Positions 1-9,410 of a stretch of 64,000 nt of DNA are shown here, one piece after another (the first letter of the stretch is position 1; each line of letters begins with the position of its first letter). The DNA lies in the NCBI GenBank assembly GCA_902558095.1, contig CACECP010000002.1, positions 62,001-126,000 on the forward strand. Direction: 5' to 3'. Both the position numbers and the translations under genes were made by a program. The notes beneath the pieces were generated by a model. That model ran no database searches. It worked only from the letters and a program-made list of their open reading frames with translations, and was not told the origin of the DNA. Origin of the DNA: an uncultured SAR86 cluster bacterium (GTDB lineage Bacteria; Pseudomonadota; Gammaproteobacteria; Magnimaribacterales; D2472).

Positions 1-1491
1 ATGCCTCCCATCATAATTCATGTCCTGCCATTGTTTAACCATTCCTAAAGATAGGTTATTTATATTAAATATCTTAATTGGTAGTTTGTATTGTGAACAG
101 GTTGATAACTCCTGAATACACATTTGAATACTTCCCTCTCCAGTTATACAAACGACTTCTTCATCAGGGTATGCAAGCTTCACTCCCATAGCTGAAGGCA
201 GTCCGAATCCCATTGTTCCAAGACCCCCAGAATTTATCCATTTTCTTGGTTCATCAAAATGATAATACTGTGCAGCAAACATTTGATGTTGACCAACATC
301 AGAAGTAACAAATGCATTACCTTTGGATGCATGATATATATGTTGAACAACTGCCTGAGGTAGTATTGGTTTGCTATCTGATTTATCTTTATAAAGATCA
401 TGATTAAGGCCATGATTATTTTTCCATTCAGCAATTTGAGAGTGCCATTTTTGGATTTTGGAGTTATCTATATCGTTTAATCTTTCTTTGATTAATGAGT
501 TAATTGCTTGAAGAGAATTCTTAACTTGTCCAAAAACAGCAATATCAGCTTCTATGATTTTAGATACAGATGAATGATCAACATCAAAGTGAACGATTTG
601 TGCATTAGGTGCAAATTTATCTGGTGTATTAGTAATTCTATCATCAAATCTTGCTCCAATAGCTAATATTAAATCAGCATTATGCATCGCCATATTAGCT
701 TGAAAAGTTCCATGCATACCGAGCATTCCCAGAAACTTATCATCAGTTGCTGGATAAACTCCTAGACCCATGAGAGTATTTGTAACTGGAAAGTTTATAT
801 AACTATTAAGCTCTATCAACTCTTTAGAGGCGTTACTAGAAATAGTACCACCACCAGCATATATTACTGGTTGATTAGCATTTAATATTGCTTCGACAAC
901 TCTCTCAATTTGTGAAAGTTCAGGATCTAGGGGTGGGTTATAAGATCTAATATTGACCTCTTTAGGATATTCATAATCAAATAAATCATCCGGATTAGTT
1001 AGGTCTTTGGGAATATCTATTACTACCGGGCCTTGTCTGCCGGATGTTGCTATATGAAAAGCCTCTTTTACTATTTGAGCAATATTACTCTGATGATCTA
1101 CCGTGAAACTATGTTTTACAATAGGTCTTGAAATTCCAATCATGTCTGTTTCCTGAAAAGCATCAGTTCCAATTAAATGACTTTGTACTTGGCCGGATAT
1201 TACAATCATGGGTATTGAATCCATAAATGCAGTAGCTATTCCTGTAATGGCGTTTGTTGCACCTGGTCCTGATGTAACCATAACTACCCCCGGTTTTCCC
1301 GTTGCTCTTGCATACCCATCAGCTGCATGAGTTGCACCCTGTTCATGTCTAACAAGAATATGCTGCATCTCTTTTTGTTTGAAAATTGAATCATAGATAT
1401 GAAGAGCAGCTCCTCCAGGATACCCAAAAATATATTCAACGCCCTCATTAATAAGCGATTGGATTAAAATATCATTTCCGGCTAACTTCAT
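1..1491 (-). CDS. ilvI: Acetolactate synthase large subunit, C-terminus cut by window edge
   Basis: Catalytic subunit of acetohydroxyacid synthase, the ThDP-dependent first common step of valine, leucine and isoleucine synthesis. My own translation from the ATG at 1491 stays open for 497 codons to base 1, so the gene is missing from the ORF track only because its stop lies outside the window. It begins [11 protein letters not shown]. It shows the catalytic glutamate in [15 protein letters not shown] (E50) and the ThDP/Mg site as TGEGS followed by NN. GEGS replaces the textbook GDGS; I recall this as common in related bacteria. E. coli IlvI has 574 residues, so roughly 75 are missing. The regulatory subunit ilvH would be expected just beyond the left edge. 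ilvB is the alternative symbol. The family call is very secure. Confidence 0.95.
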   Translation of the reverse strand, partial: MKLAGNDILIQSLINEGVEYIFGYPGGAALHIYDSIFKQKEMQHILVRHEQGATHAADGYARATGKPGVVMVTSGPGATNAITGIATAFMDSIPMIVISGQVQSHLIGTDAFQETDMIGISRPIVKHSFTVDHQSNIAQIVKEAFHIATSGRQGPVVIDIPKDLTNPDDLFDYEYPKEVNIRSYNPPLDPELSQIERVVEAILNANQPVIYAGGGTISSNASKELIELNSYINFPVTNTLMGLGVYPATDDKFLGMLGMHGTFQANMAMHNADLILAIGARFDDRITNTPDKFAPNAQIVHFDVDHSSVSKIIEADIAVFGQVKNSLQAINSLIKERLNDIDNSKIQKWHSQIAEWKNNHGLNHDLYKDKSDSKPILPQAVVQHIYHASKGNAFVTSDVGQHQMFAAQYYHFDEPRKWINSGGLGTMGFGLPSAMGVKLAYPDEEVVCITGEGSIQMCIQELSTCSQYKLPIKIFNINNLSLGMVKQWQDMNYDGRH

Positions 1492-1557
1492 AATAAATAC
1501 CTAAGAGTGAGGTTTATACATTATTCTTACTTATAAAAACAAGTTTTTTTTATATTT

Positions 1558-2493
1558 TTAAATATGTTTTTTGAAACTATCAATTAAATTTTTCATATCC
1601 TCATGCATTGGCGCATTAAAAGTAAGCACTTCATTGGAGTTAGGGTGCTCAAATGACAGTTGAGAAGAATGAAGAGCTTGTCTTGGAAAATTTCTAATTA
1701 CGTCAACTAAATCATTTGGTGTATCTTTTGCAATATGCTTTGAGGGGTTATATGTTTTGTCTCCAATAATAGGAAGCTTCTTGCTGCTTAGGTGAACTCT
1801 TATTTGGTGAGTTCTACCTGTTTTAATTGAAATATCCAACAAGGAATAATTTTGATAACTATCTTCTAATTTTACAAATGAATATGCTTCTTTTCCATCA
1901 GGCCTTACCGACATTTTCGTTCTATTTTTTATATCTCTACCTATGGGTTCATCAATCTCAAAACTTCCAATTATTTTTCCTACCACAATTGCTTTATAAT
2001 TTTTTTTAACTTTTCTTTCTTGAAGCAAGTGTACAAAGTAATTTCTAAATTTTTCAGTTTTAGCTACTATAACTATACCTGAAGTATCTTTGTCTAATCT
2101 GTGCACTATCCCAGCTCTAGGGATATTTTTTAATTCTGGATATCTAAAAAGAAGTCCATTTGCAAGAGTGCCTTGATCGCATCCAGCCCCAGGATGCATT
2201 ATTAAATTACTTGGCTTATTAACAATTAGATATTCTTTTTCTTCTTTTATGATATCGAAATTAATATCTTCAGGATCCCAAGACGTTTTTATTTCTGAGA
2301 TGGGGTTTATTTCAATCTCATCATTGGTTGAAACTGTTTCTCTGGGAGACGCCAACTCATTATTTAATAAGATTCTTCCCTCAAGAATCCATTTTTTAAG
2401 TTGGGTTCTAGAATAATCTCCAAAAATCATTGAAGAAACCTTATCAAGTCTCATTCCTGATAATTCTTTAGATACTTTTTTTACTATTTCCAT
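1558..2493 (-). CDS. rluD: 23S rRNA pseudouridine synthase RluD
   Basis: Makes pseudouridines in helix 69 of 23S rRNA (positions 1911, 1915 and 1917 in E. coli). The 311-residue protein has an N-terminal S4 RNA-binding domain (about residues 12-60, with a SRTQLKKWILEGR stretch) and a RluA-type catalytic domain. The catalytic aspartate is in HRLDKDTSG (D134), and GRTHQIRVH follows further on. Length is close to E. coli RluD (326). It is divergent from bamD, an arrangement conserved in many gammaproteobacteria, which favours RluD over RluA or RluC. It ends 66 bases before the ilvI start on the same strand, but I see no strong terminator between them. Confidence 0.93.
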   Translation of the reverse strand: MEIVKKVSKELSGMRLDKVSSMIFGDYSRTQLKKWILEGRILLNNELASPRETVSTNDEIEINPISEIKTSWDPEDINFDIIKEEKEYLIVNKPSNLIMHPGAGCDQGTLANGLLFRYPELKNIPRAGIVHRLDKDTSGIVIVAKTEKFRNYFVHLLQERKVKKNYKAIVVGKIIGSFEIDEPIGRDIKNRTKMSVRPDGKEAYSFVKLEDSYQNYSLLDISIKTGRTHQIRVHLSSKKLPIIGDKTYNPSKHIAKDTPNDLVDVIRNFPRQALHSSQLSFEHPNSNEVLTFNAPMHEDMKNLIDSFKKHI

Positions 2494-2576
2494 ATGAACT
2501 TATCAAAAAAAAATTGTTCTAATTTTATGTTTTTAAAGAACAAAATGTAATTATGCAGGTAAAATAAGCAATCTTA

Positions 2577-3392
2577 ATGAAAAATAAAAATAATAAACAT
2601 AGCATTTTGCTCTTTTTAATAGCTTTTGTGATATCTGGATGTAATTCCGATGGTCCTGAAATTGAGCAACCAGAAAAAATATACTACGATCAAGCACAAA
2701 AGAGAATGAATGCAAAAAATTTCTACGGTGCAATCGAATCTTTAGAGGCAATAGAAAGTAGATACCCTTTTGGGAAATATGCTGAACAAGCACAAGTTGA
2801 ATTAATATATGCTCATTTTATGAATTCAGAAACTGAAGCATCTCATTCAGCAGCTGAAAAATTTATTCGCCTTCATCCAAGACATCCAAATATTGACTAT
2901 GCATATTTTATGAAAGGTCTTTCAAGTTATACGAGAGATAGAGAGTTTTTAACAAGAGTTTCAGATACTGATTTATCAAACAGAGATATTTCAGGAGCAA
3001 AAGAGTCATTTGCAGAACTAACTGAATTTTTGACAAGATTTCCAGATAGCCAATATGCCCCATATGCAAAGCAAAGAAATGTATATCTTAGAAATATGAT
3101 TGCAAAAAGTGAGCTGGCTGCAGCAGATTATTACCTTACAATTGATGCATATGTTGCTGCAATAAGAAGAGCTAACTATGTTATAGAAAATATTCCAAAT
3201 TCTAGTGAAAACTACAGAGCGCTTAAAATATTAGAAGTTAGTTATGAAGCTCTTGGATATACCAGCCTACTAGAAGATTTGAAGGTTGTAATCAATATAA
3301 ATTATCCTGATCAAGAGTCCATCCAAAAGTCTAGTCGAAGAAACTGGTCATGGAATTTCTTAAACAATACAAAACCAACTAGAAAAGAATAA
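2577..3392 (+). CDS. bamD: Outer-membrane assembly lipoprotein BamD
   Basis: Essential periplasmic lipoprotein of the BAM complex, which inserts beta-barrel proteins into the outer membrane. It has a lipoprotein signal peptide (hydrophobic segment, then VISGCNSDG, with Cys22 as the lipidation site). TPR-type helical repeats follow, for example YYDQAQKRMNAKNFYGAIESL and the RYPFGKYAEQAQ motif typical of BamD/ComL. At 271 residues it is near the usual 245-ish length with a slightly longer C-terminus. It is divergent from rluD, and a 68-residue gene follows five bases downstream, so the two are probably co-transcribed. Confidence 0.93.
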   Translation: MKNKNNKHSILLFLIAFVISGCNSDGPEIEQPEKIYYDQAQKRMNAKNFYGAIESLEAIESRYPFGKYAEQAQVELIYAHFMNSETEASHSAAEKFIRLHPRHPNIDYAYFMKGLSSYTRDREFLTRVSDTDLSNRDISGAKESFAELTEFLTRFPDSQYAPYAKQRNVYLRNMIAKSELAAADYYLTIDAYVAAIRRANYVIENIPNSSENYRALKILEVSYEALGYTSLLEDLKVVININYPDQESIQKSSRRNWSWNFLNNTKPTRKE

Positions 3393-3397
3393 GATTA

Positions 3398-3604
3398 GTG
3401 ATACTAAAATTAATTTTGCCTTTTTTAATTTTTTTCATTATTGGGCTCGCTAGAATATACCTAACAAAAGTTTTGCCTTCAAAACGAAATAAAAGATCTG
3501 AGCAAATGTTAAGTTGTTCTGCTTGTGGAACTTTTGTTCACGAATCTTTAGTAGTTAAAAAAAATGGGGACAGTTTCTGTTCAGAAGATTGTTCTATGTC
3601 TTAA
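3398..3604 (+). CDS. Small membrane-anchored zinc-ribbon-like protein (PP0621-type)
   Basis: A 68-residue protein with one N-terminal membrane segment (about residues 2-24). Its C-terminal half carries CSACG and CSEDC, a four-cysteine pattern expected to bind a metal. This architecture matches small gammaproteobacterial proteins annotated as PP0621 family; their function is unknown to me. The start codon is GTG at 3398, five bases after the bamD stop, which supports translation in the bamD transcript. Its last 11 bases overlap the convergent RND permease gene. Because the cysteines are at the very C-terminus, the reading frame is clearly under selection despite its size. Confidence 0.75.
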   Translation: MILKLILPFLIFFIIGLARIYLTKVLPSKRNKRSEQMLSCSACGTFVHESLVVKKNGDSFCSEDCSMS

Positions 3605-6600
3605 TCTTTTTCAACAAAATAAACATAGCAGGAATATACAACAAAGCCGTCATTGTTGCTCCCAAAACTCCTATACTCATTGCCCATGCTAGTGGCCTAA
3701 AAAAGATATTGGCAAATATAAGCGGCAAGAATCCACCTAAAGTTGTAAGTGAAGTAGTTATGATATGTCTAGTTGATCTTATAACAACCTCAATTAAATC
3801 AGATTTTGTCATTGAAACTTGATTAGCTTTTTCTTTTATATGTGATAAGACAATAATAGAGTCATTGATTGAAAGACCTATTAAACCTAGAGCACCAACT
3901 GTACCAATAAATCCATAATTCTGCTGACCAAGTTTTAACCCTAAGAAAGAAAGTCCTATAGAAAAAATAGCTACAGATAAGATTAATAAGGTTTGCCTGA
4001 AAGAGTTAAGTGCAAAGACTAAACCAAAAGTAATTAACAAAAGATATATTATTGCAGATGAATATATTTGAGATTGAGATTGGCCCCTAGATTCAGCCTC
4101 ACCACCAACAATTATTGAATATCCTGGAGGCAAGTTGCTTTCAAATTCATTAAATTTTTCTTCTAGATATTGTTCAGTTTTATGTGGAAGTGTTCCTGTC
4201 CATATCCATCCTTCTACTTGATTAACTCTTTGACTATTTCGTCTTGTTACGTATGAGGAAGTTTTATTAATTGTTGCTTGTCCATAATTACCTATAAAGT
4301 CAATTCCATCCTTGGAGGGAATAGAAAGATAGCCAGTATTGCCTATGATATCTGAGGACTCTCTTATACCTTTAACTCTTATTGGTATTTCTTTATTTGA
4401 GTCAAGCATTGAGCTTACAACAATTCCATTATTTTCTGCATATAACTCATTAACTAATAGCTCAGTATTCTTTCCAGAAAGGGAAACATTAGAACTATTA
4501 AATTCAAATTCTATATTAGTATTTGAATAGCCTGCTAAGGACTTTGTATGACTCACATCTGGTGCATCATTAATAATTAATTCTAATTCAGAGCCAATAG
4601 CCCTCAAAACGTTTTCATCGTCTCCAATAATAGAATATTGAATATCAGAAAATACTGGTGGTCCGGTTTGAAAACTATCTACAAAAATAATCAAATCTGA
4701 ATTTTGAGCAACCAACATCTTTGAAAGTTTTGGTAAATTTTCAATCATTTCATAGTAATCTTTTGCAAAGAAAACTGCCTGTGCATGATTATTGCCACCA
4801 TTTTTCTCCTCTCCGCCTACAATATTCATGAGCACTCTAGGCATCCATCTTCCAATAAACCAATAGTCTTTATCTAATTCAATAAGATTACTATCAATTA
4901 CCTGATTTCTTATTTCTTGAACTTTTTCAAGAGTCTTTGTTGAAGACGAATTTGTTGGAAGTTCTATATGAATTCGAAACATATCCCTATCATTTGCAGG
5001 AAAGAAATCTTTCGGAATAGAACCAAATATTAAAAATCCTAATAATGGTAAACAGATTGAAATCAATATTGCTCGCCTGGGTACATCAAAAGCCCAGGTA
5101 AGAAATTTTCTATATTTTTTAAGAATCTTCTGGTTTTTATATCCTTCTTCATGGACATTAATATTTGCAAAATAAGGTATGCGCTCCATATAGCTCATCA
5201 AGACAGGAACCATTATTAATGCTAATACTAATGATGAAATAATTGACATTATTACAGTCAACGCCATGCCGCCAACAAATTCAATACTGGAGCCCTCTCC
5301 AGTGACTATAGGCATAAACGCAAAAACAGTAGTTGCTGTTGCAGCTAATAAAGGTGTTGATATATGAACCAATGTTTGATTGATAGACTCTCTAATTGAA
5401 AGTCCAATTGATCTTCTATATTTATAATCTTCAACAACTATTATCCCATTGTCAATTAAGAGCCCTAAGGCAATAATTATTCCGGTAATAGATGTTTGGT
5501 GAAGAGGTAAATCTATTAATCTGCAACCAAGCAAAACCAAAGATACTGAAAATGGCAAAATAGCAGTTACTATTATTCCTGGCCTTATTCCTAAAAAAAA
5601 GAAACTGAGACTTAATACAAAAAAAGTTGCTAATGCAAAGCTTTTAATTAATTCTCCAAATTTACTGGATACGTATATCGACTCATCGTATATTCTTTCA
5701 ATTTGGAATTCTTCAGGTAATGTTAGTCGCATTTTATCAACTTGATCATCTACATTTTCAACATATTCAAATACCCTTTGTGAAAATGATCCTGTGGCAG
5801 ATACAGATAAGACTCTTTTACCGTTATATAAAAATATATCTTCAATTGGATTGGCTGGTTGCATTGAAACCTCAGCTATATCTTGAAGCCTAATAATTTC
5901 CGATTGATTTATTACTTTAACTGGTATTTCACCAATCTTTTGAGGAGTCGTTATATTATCTTTTAGTCTAATTAGAAATTCAGAATATTCGTCAGAAACC
6001 ACCCCGACAGGCTTCTTATTATCATATGATTTAATAGCTGTGCTTATTTCTTGGTATGTTAATCCCAGTGACGACATTTTTGCTGAATCAACCTCAACAA
6101 CTATTTCTTCTTCTGCCTCTCCATATATAGCTGTCTTTTCTGTTCCTGGAACGGAACTCAACCTCTTCTGAAGTTGCTGTGCCAATCTAGACATCATGAT
6201 GATTGGAGTATTTCCTTCGCCCTTCCAATCAATAATGTATTCAACGGTTATAGGTGGTCCTGATGACCTTTCAAGCAACATTGTTACTCCATCAGGCGTT
6301 TCTATTTGATCTATCTTATTTTGAACTTTTGACCAAACTTCTTCTATTAATAATGGTGGTACATTTTGTTGCAATTCTACTAGTGTCTCAGAAAAGCCTT
6401 GAGTAATTACTGATGATAAATCCTCGATATCAAGCTCAACGATCTCTCTCAGTTTGTTTTCAAGATTATCTACAACTTGGGTTTCTATCCTCTCAGGAGT
6501 GGCTCCAGGATATGAAATGGTCACAGTTGCCCATCTTTCGGCTAGCTCTGGATTCTCTTGAATTGGTAAAGTAGATATTGAAGAGATGCCAGAAAGTAAT

Positions 6601-6662
6601 ATAAAAGCTAAAGTTAAAAAGAGAATTCTTGGTCTATCAAGAAATATATTTATGAATTTCAT
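3594..6662 (-). CDS. RND (HAE1-type) efflux transporter permease
   Basis: Inner-membrane proton-driven pump of the AcrB/MexB superfamily, expected to work as a trimer with the adaptor encoded just upstream and an outer-membrane channel. At 1022 residues it has standard length. An N-terminal membrane helix is followed by the porter domain with SYPGATPERIE, a block of helices, a second porter domain (after about residue 560) and the final helices. In TM4 the proton-relay motif reads GLLIDNGIIVVED: the first acidic residue of the AcrB DD pair is kept and the second is Asn, a variant known in several RND branches. The late motif GLSINDSIIVLSHIKEK is typical. Substrate cannot be read from sequence. 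Five bases separate it from the adaptor gene, and both lie behind the TetR operators. Confidence 0.92.
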   Translation of the reverse strand: MKFINIFLDRPRILFLTLAFILLSGISSISTLPIQENPELAERWATVTISYPGATPERIETQVVDNLENKLREIVELDIEDLSSVITQGFSETLVELQQNVPPLLIEEVWSKVQNKIDQIETPDGVTMLLERSSGPPITVEYIIDWKGEGNTPIIMMSRLAQQLQKRLSSVPGTEKTAIYGEAEEEIVVEVDSAKMSSLGLTYQEISTAIKSYDNKKPVGVVSDEYSEFLIRLKDNITTPQKIGEIPVKVINQSEIIRLQDIAEVSMQPANPIEDIFLYNGKRVLSVSATGSFSQRVFEYVENVDDQVDKMRLTLPEEFQIERIYDESIYVSSKFGELIKSFALATFFVLSLSFFFLGIRPGIIVTAILPFSVSLVLLGCRLIDLPLHQTSITGIIIALGLLIDNGIIVVEDYKYRRSIGLSIRESINQTLVHISTPLLAATATTVFAFMPIVTGEGSSIEFVGGMALTVIMSIISSLVLALIMVPVLMSYMERIPYFANINVHEEGYKNQKILKKYRKFLTWAFDVPRRAILISICLPLLGFLIFGSIPKDFFPANDRDMFRIHIELPTNSSSTKTLEKVQEIRNQVIDSNLIELDKDYWFIGRWMPRVLMNIVGGEEKNGGNNHAQAVFFAKDYYEMIENLPKLSKMLVAQNSDLIIFVDSFQTGPPVFSDIQYSIIGDDENVLRAIGSELELIINDAPDVSHTKSLAGYSNTNIEFEFNSSNVSLSGKNTELLVNELYAENNGIVVSSMLDSNKEIPIRVKGIRESSDIIGNTGYLSIPSKDGIDFIGNYGQATINKTSSYVTRRNSQRVNQVEGWIWTGTLPHKTEQYLEEKFNEFESNLPPGYSIIVGGEAESRGQSQSQIYSSAIIYLLLITFGLVFALNSFRQTLLILSVAIFSIGLSFLGLKLGQQNYGFIGTVGALGLIGLSINDSIIVLSHIKEKANQVSMTKSDLIEVVIRSTRHIITTSLTTLGGFLPLIFANIFFRPLAWAMSIGVLGATMTALLYIPAMFILLKKIKT

Positions 6663-6667
6663 ATTTT

Positions 6668-7645
6668 CTAATTAACTTTTTTGCCTTCAATAATCTTAGA
6701 TGCTCCACCTAAAACAACTAAATCACCGTTTTTTATAGTGCCGCTGACAAATGCATAATCATCTTCAAAATGGACTATTTCTACTATATCTCTTACGACA
6801 ATACTATTACTGTCGATTGTATATATTGTCCATAATCCCTGATCTGATTGAGATAAAGACTTTAAGGGCACCCAAGTACCTTTGGCTTGTTTAGATATTT
6901 TTAATTGAAGGTTCGCTATTGAGCCAGGATTAAAAAATTCACTAAATTCAAAAATTGCTAATCTACTATTTGAGCCGCCTGGCGACATTGGCGCCAGCTT
7001 AGCAAAGGTTGCTTTTACTATTTCACCATCAAACTCAAAATCATATTCTTGATTAATTTGCATATCTTCTAAATAGATAACAGGTACAGAAATATGTGCT
7101 TCAACATAATTTGAATCGATGATCTCAAGTATAGGGATCCCTGAGTTAATGACTGTACCTGTATCTAAAAACCTATTTTGTATTACGCCGTTAAATGGAG
7201 AAATAATGTTTGTTTGCTCTAACTTAACTTTAAAAAAGTCATATTGTGATTCTGCAACAATAAAATCAGATTTAGCTTTATCAAGATCCTGAATTGATAT
7301 ATGTCCTTGCAACCTTAAATCTTCAAATCTTTCAAGAACTTGTTTTGATAAATCATATTTTGCCTTTGCTTGATTTAACTGAGCATTAGACTCTCTGTCA
7401 TCTAGTTTGGCTAAAATATCTCCTTTATTTACATAGTCACCAACATCAACATAAATATTTTTAATTTTGCCTGGAATTTCAAATGCCAATTTAGATTGCT
7501 CAATTGGTAAAAGTTTTCCAGGAAAAGTTTTAGTAATCGAATAAGAATCTAATATTTTTACTTCTAAGACTTCGATTGACATGAGCTTTAAAGAAGCAAA
7601 TAAACAAAAAATTGTTATATGTTTAAATATTTTAAAATTTGACAT
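6668..7645 (-). CDS. RND efflux periplasmic adaptor (membrane fusion protein)
   Basis: Bridges the RND permease and a TolC-like channel across the periplasm. The 325-residue protein has an N-terminal signal/membrane segment (about residues 8-23), then a biotinyl-lipoyl-like hairpin domain (GKLLPIEQSKLAFEIPGKI, NKGDILAKLDD). A short helical hairpin (about 75-140) and beta-barrel domains with FNGVIQNRFLDTG and a conserved GxxNSRLA region follow. It is first in the two-gene efflux operon, and its start lies 76 bases from the divergent TetR gene. A perfect -35 TTGACA on this strand lies inside TetR operator site 2, so repression of this promoter is expected. Confidence 0.9.
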   Translation of the reverse strand: MSNFKIFKHITIFCLFASLKLMSIEVLEVKILDSYSITKTFPGKLLPIEQSKLAFEIPGKIKNIYVDVGDYVNKGDILAKLDDRESNAQLNQAKAKYDLSKQVLERFEDLRLQGHISIQDLDKAKSDFIVAESQYDFFKVKLEQTNIISPFNGVIQNRFLDTGTVINSGIPILEIIDSNYVEAHISVPVIYLEDMQINQEYDFEFDGEIVKATFAKLAPMSPGGSNSRLAIFEFSEFFNPGSIANLQLKISKQAKGTWVPLKSLSQSDQGLWTIYTIDSNSIVVRDIVEIVHFEDDYAFVSGTIKNGDLVVLGGASKIIEGKKVN

Positions 7646-7662
7646 TGTTATTTAAAAATTCT

Positions 7663-7683
7663 AATGTGAGCAGTGTAAACATT
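7663..7683. promoter_or_regulatory. TetR-type operator, site 1
   Basis: A 21-bp imperfect inverted repeat (AATGT...ACATT ends) with core AGCAGTGTAAACATT. It matches site 2, 28 bp away, at 18 of 21 positions. It matches the reverse complement of the tolC upstream site at 20 of 21. It overlaps the probable -10 (TAATGT on the minus strand, 7679-7684) of the efflux operon promoter. Binding by the adjacent TetR protein is inferred. Confidence 0.75.
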
Positions 7684-7690
7684 AATGTAT

Positions 7691-7711
7691 TATGTTAGCA
7701 GTGTCAACATT
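7691..7711. promoter_or_regulatory. TetR-type operator, site 2
   Basis: Second copy of the 21-bp operator-like sequence, with core AGCAGTGTCAACATT, directly repeated 28 bp from site 1. On the minus strand it contains TTGACA (7702-7707), a perfect -35 lying 17 bp from the TAATGT in site 1. It ends 10 bp before the TetR start codon, so one protein bound here could repress both divergent genes. Confidence 0.75.
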
Positions 7712-7721
7712 TATATAGAAT

Positions 7722-8342
7722 ATGAAATCTTATCATCACGGAAACCTAAAACAAGAACTCATAGACTGTGCCTGCAGGTTATGTGAAAGAGATGGTTATA
7801 CAAAATTAAGCATTAGAACTTTGGCTAAAGAAAGTGGAGTTTCGCAAACTGCGCCCTATCGTCACTTTGAAACTAAAGAAGCATTATACGCATCAGTAGC
7901 ACAAGATGGTTTTAATAAACTATCAAAGGCTATCCATGTTGATGTTGATAAAAAAGTTAACAAAAAACAAATCGTTGATATGGCAATTAAATATATTGAG
8001 TTTGGTCTCAAAAATGCTAATACCTATGATCTTATGTTTGGTACTGCTGTTGGTAATTTTGCTGAATATCCTGAATTGCTTGAATCAGCAAATTCAAGCT
8101 ATGAAAATTTTAGATCGAGTTTTTCTCAATTAGCCAATGATAGCGATGAAGTTATAGCTTTTAAATGTATTACTTTATGGTCGATGGTTCATGGTCTTGT
8201 GGGAATATTAAGAAAAGCTCAAGTGGTTGCAGATAATTCCATGGTAAATCCTGAAGCTGGCCCTATGTCGTCTGCTATTCTCATAGCTGGCAATCTGGAA
8301 GATCATTTAGATAAAGTTATTTCTGGAATAATTGAAAATTAA
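7722..8342 (+). CDS. TetR/AcrR-family regulator of the divergent efflux operon
   Basis: Dimeric transcription repressor. The 206-residue protein has an N-terminal helix-turn-helix (about residues 24-50: LSIRTLAKESGVSQTAPYRHF). Its C-terminal ligand domain contains WSMVHGLVG, the WHG-type signature of one TetR subfamily. The start MKSYHHGNLKQEL is typical of that group. It is divergent from the adaptor-permease operon across 76 bp that hold two copies of a 21-bp inverted repeat. A third copy precedes tolC about 30 kb away. I infer autoregulation plus control of the pump and its channel. The ligand is unknown. Confidence 0.88.
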   Translation: MKSYHHGNLKQELIDCACRLCERDGYTKLSIRTLAKESGVSQTAPYRHFETKEALYASVAQDGFNKLSKAIHVDVDKKVNKKQIVDMAIKYIEFGLKNANTYDLMFGTAVGNFAEYPELLESANSSYENFRSSFSQLANDSDEVIAFKCITLWSMVHGLVGILRKAQVVADNSMVNPEAGPMSSAILIAGNLEDHLDKVISGIIEN

Positions 8343-8807
8343 TTATTTATATTTACCATCAACATAAGTTAAAGTAGATATCTCATTAGTGTGATTTGCA
8401 TTCTCAACAAGTCCAACAACAATTGTATGGGTGTGATATGAAGTCAACTTATCTACTTTGCAAAATATATTTGCTTGAGCATTAGATAAAAAGGGTATTT
8501 CTTCTGTATCCCAATTTTCATTATTAAATCTTTCTTCATAGCTTTCTTCATCTGAACAGATATTTGACAGCTCCTCTTGATCTTTTTTCAACAAGTTGAT
8601 GCAAAACTTAGAGCCTATTTGGAGTGTGTCATGAATTCTTGAAGACTTATTAATACATATTAGTAGACTTGGAGGATCCATTGATATGGATGTAACAGAT
8701 GAGACAGTTATTGCATTTGAATTTCCATTATCATCTTTGTTAGACATGATGCTTACTGAATAAATATATCTGCGCATAGCTAGTCTAAAATTATCTTGAA
8801 TGCTCAT
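8343..8807 (-). CDS. Flavin reductase-like (FMN-binding split barrel) protein
   Basis: A 154-residue protein of the flavin reductase domain family (HpaC/RutF-like), which use NAD(P)H to reduce FMN or FAD for a partner monooxygenase. Visible family features are the start FRLAMRRYIYSVSIMS, the NAITVSSVTSISMDPPSLLICINKSS block that forms the flavin-binding strand region, and FCINLLKKDQ. A C-terminal strand region is present (HTIVVGLVENA). No partner oxygenase is in the window, so the substrate system is unknown. It is convergent with the TetR gene, with no gap. Confidence 0.82.
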   Translation of the reverse strand: MSIQDNFRLAMRRYIYSVSIMSNKDDNGNSNAITVSSVTSISMDPPSLLICINKSSRIHDTLQIGSKFCINLLKKDQEELSNICSDEESYEERFNNENWDTEEIPFLSNAQANIFCKVDKLTSYHTHTIVVGLVENANHTNEISTLTYVDGKYK

Positions 8808-8840
8808 AGTATGAATTATACTTAAAGAAAAATATTATAG

Positions 8841-9410
8841 ATGAAAAATAGTATCAGAATAACTGGAGGCTATCTTAAAGGAAAAAAAATACCTTTTGAC
8901 TTTAAAAGCTCTCTAAGACCAACATCAAGTAAATTAAGAGAAGTCTTGTTTAATTGGTTGCAATTTGAAATACAAGAGTATCAATGTTTAGACTTATTCA
9001 GTGGGACTGGAGCTTTGGGAATTGAAGCAATATCTAGAGGTGCTAAAAGAACAGTCTTTATTGAATCAAATAAAAAAAATTTTTTAGCTCTTAAAAGATC
9101 GATCTCAGATCTAAATTTAAAAAATAATTCTATGATACTTTTTAAAGACGGTTTATCTTGGATTAAAGATAATAATTTATCAGAATTTGACCTGATATTA
9201 CTAGATCCTCCATTCAATGAGAATTATGAAAAAAAAGTATTAGAAGTTCTTGGTAATAATCAAAATCTCAAGTCTTCATGTAAAATTTACATCGAATTTA
9301 GTAAATTTACAGATATAGATATGCCTGATTCGTTTAAAATATATAAAGAAAAAATAATAGGTGACGTGAAAGCACTTCTTCTAAAATATGACAATCAAAA
9401 TAGCTTCTAG
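8841..9410 (+). CDS. rsmD: 16S rRNA (guanine-966 N2)-methyltransferase RsmD
   Basis: SAM-dependent methyltransferase acting on assembled 30S particles. The 189-residue protein has the RsmD opening RITGGYLKGKKI, the RPTSSKLREVLFNWL segment, the SAM-binding LDLFSGTGALGIEA motif (about residue 51) and the catalytic LLDPPF motif (about residue 120). Length agrees with E. coli RsmD (198). Its 3' end overlaps the hemC start by 23 bases, which suggests translational coupling with hemC and hemD. Confidence 0.93.
   Translation: MKNSIRITGGYLKGKKIPFDFKSSLRPTSSKLREVLFNWLQFEIQEYQCLDLFSGTGALGIEAISRGAKRTVFIESNKKNFLALKRSISDLNLKNNSMILFKDGLSWIKDNNLSEFDLILLDPPFNENYEKKVLEVLGNNQNLKSSCKIYIEFSKFTDIDMPDSFKIYKEKIIGDVKALLLKYDNQNSF

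Noticed and set aside
1492-1557. Terminator between rluD and ilvI on the minus strand
   Set aside because: Only a short A/T stem (AAAAAC/GTTTTT) is visible, too weak to call in this base composition.
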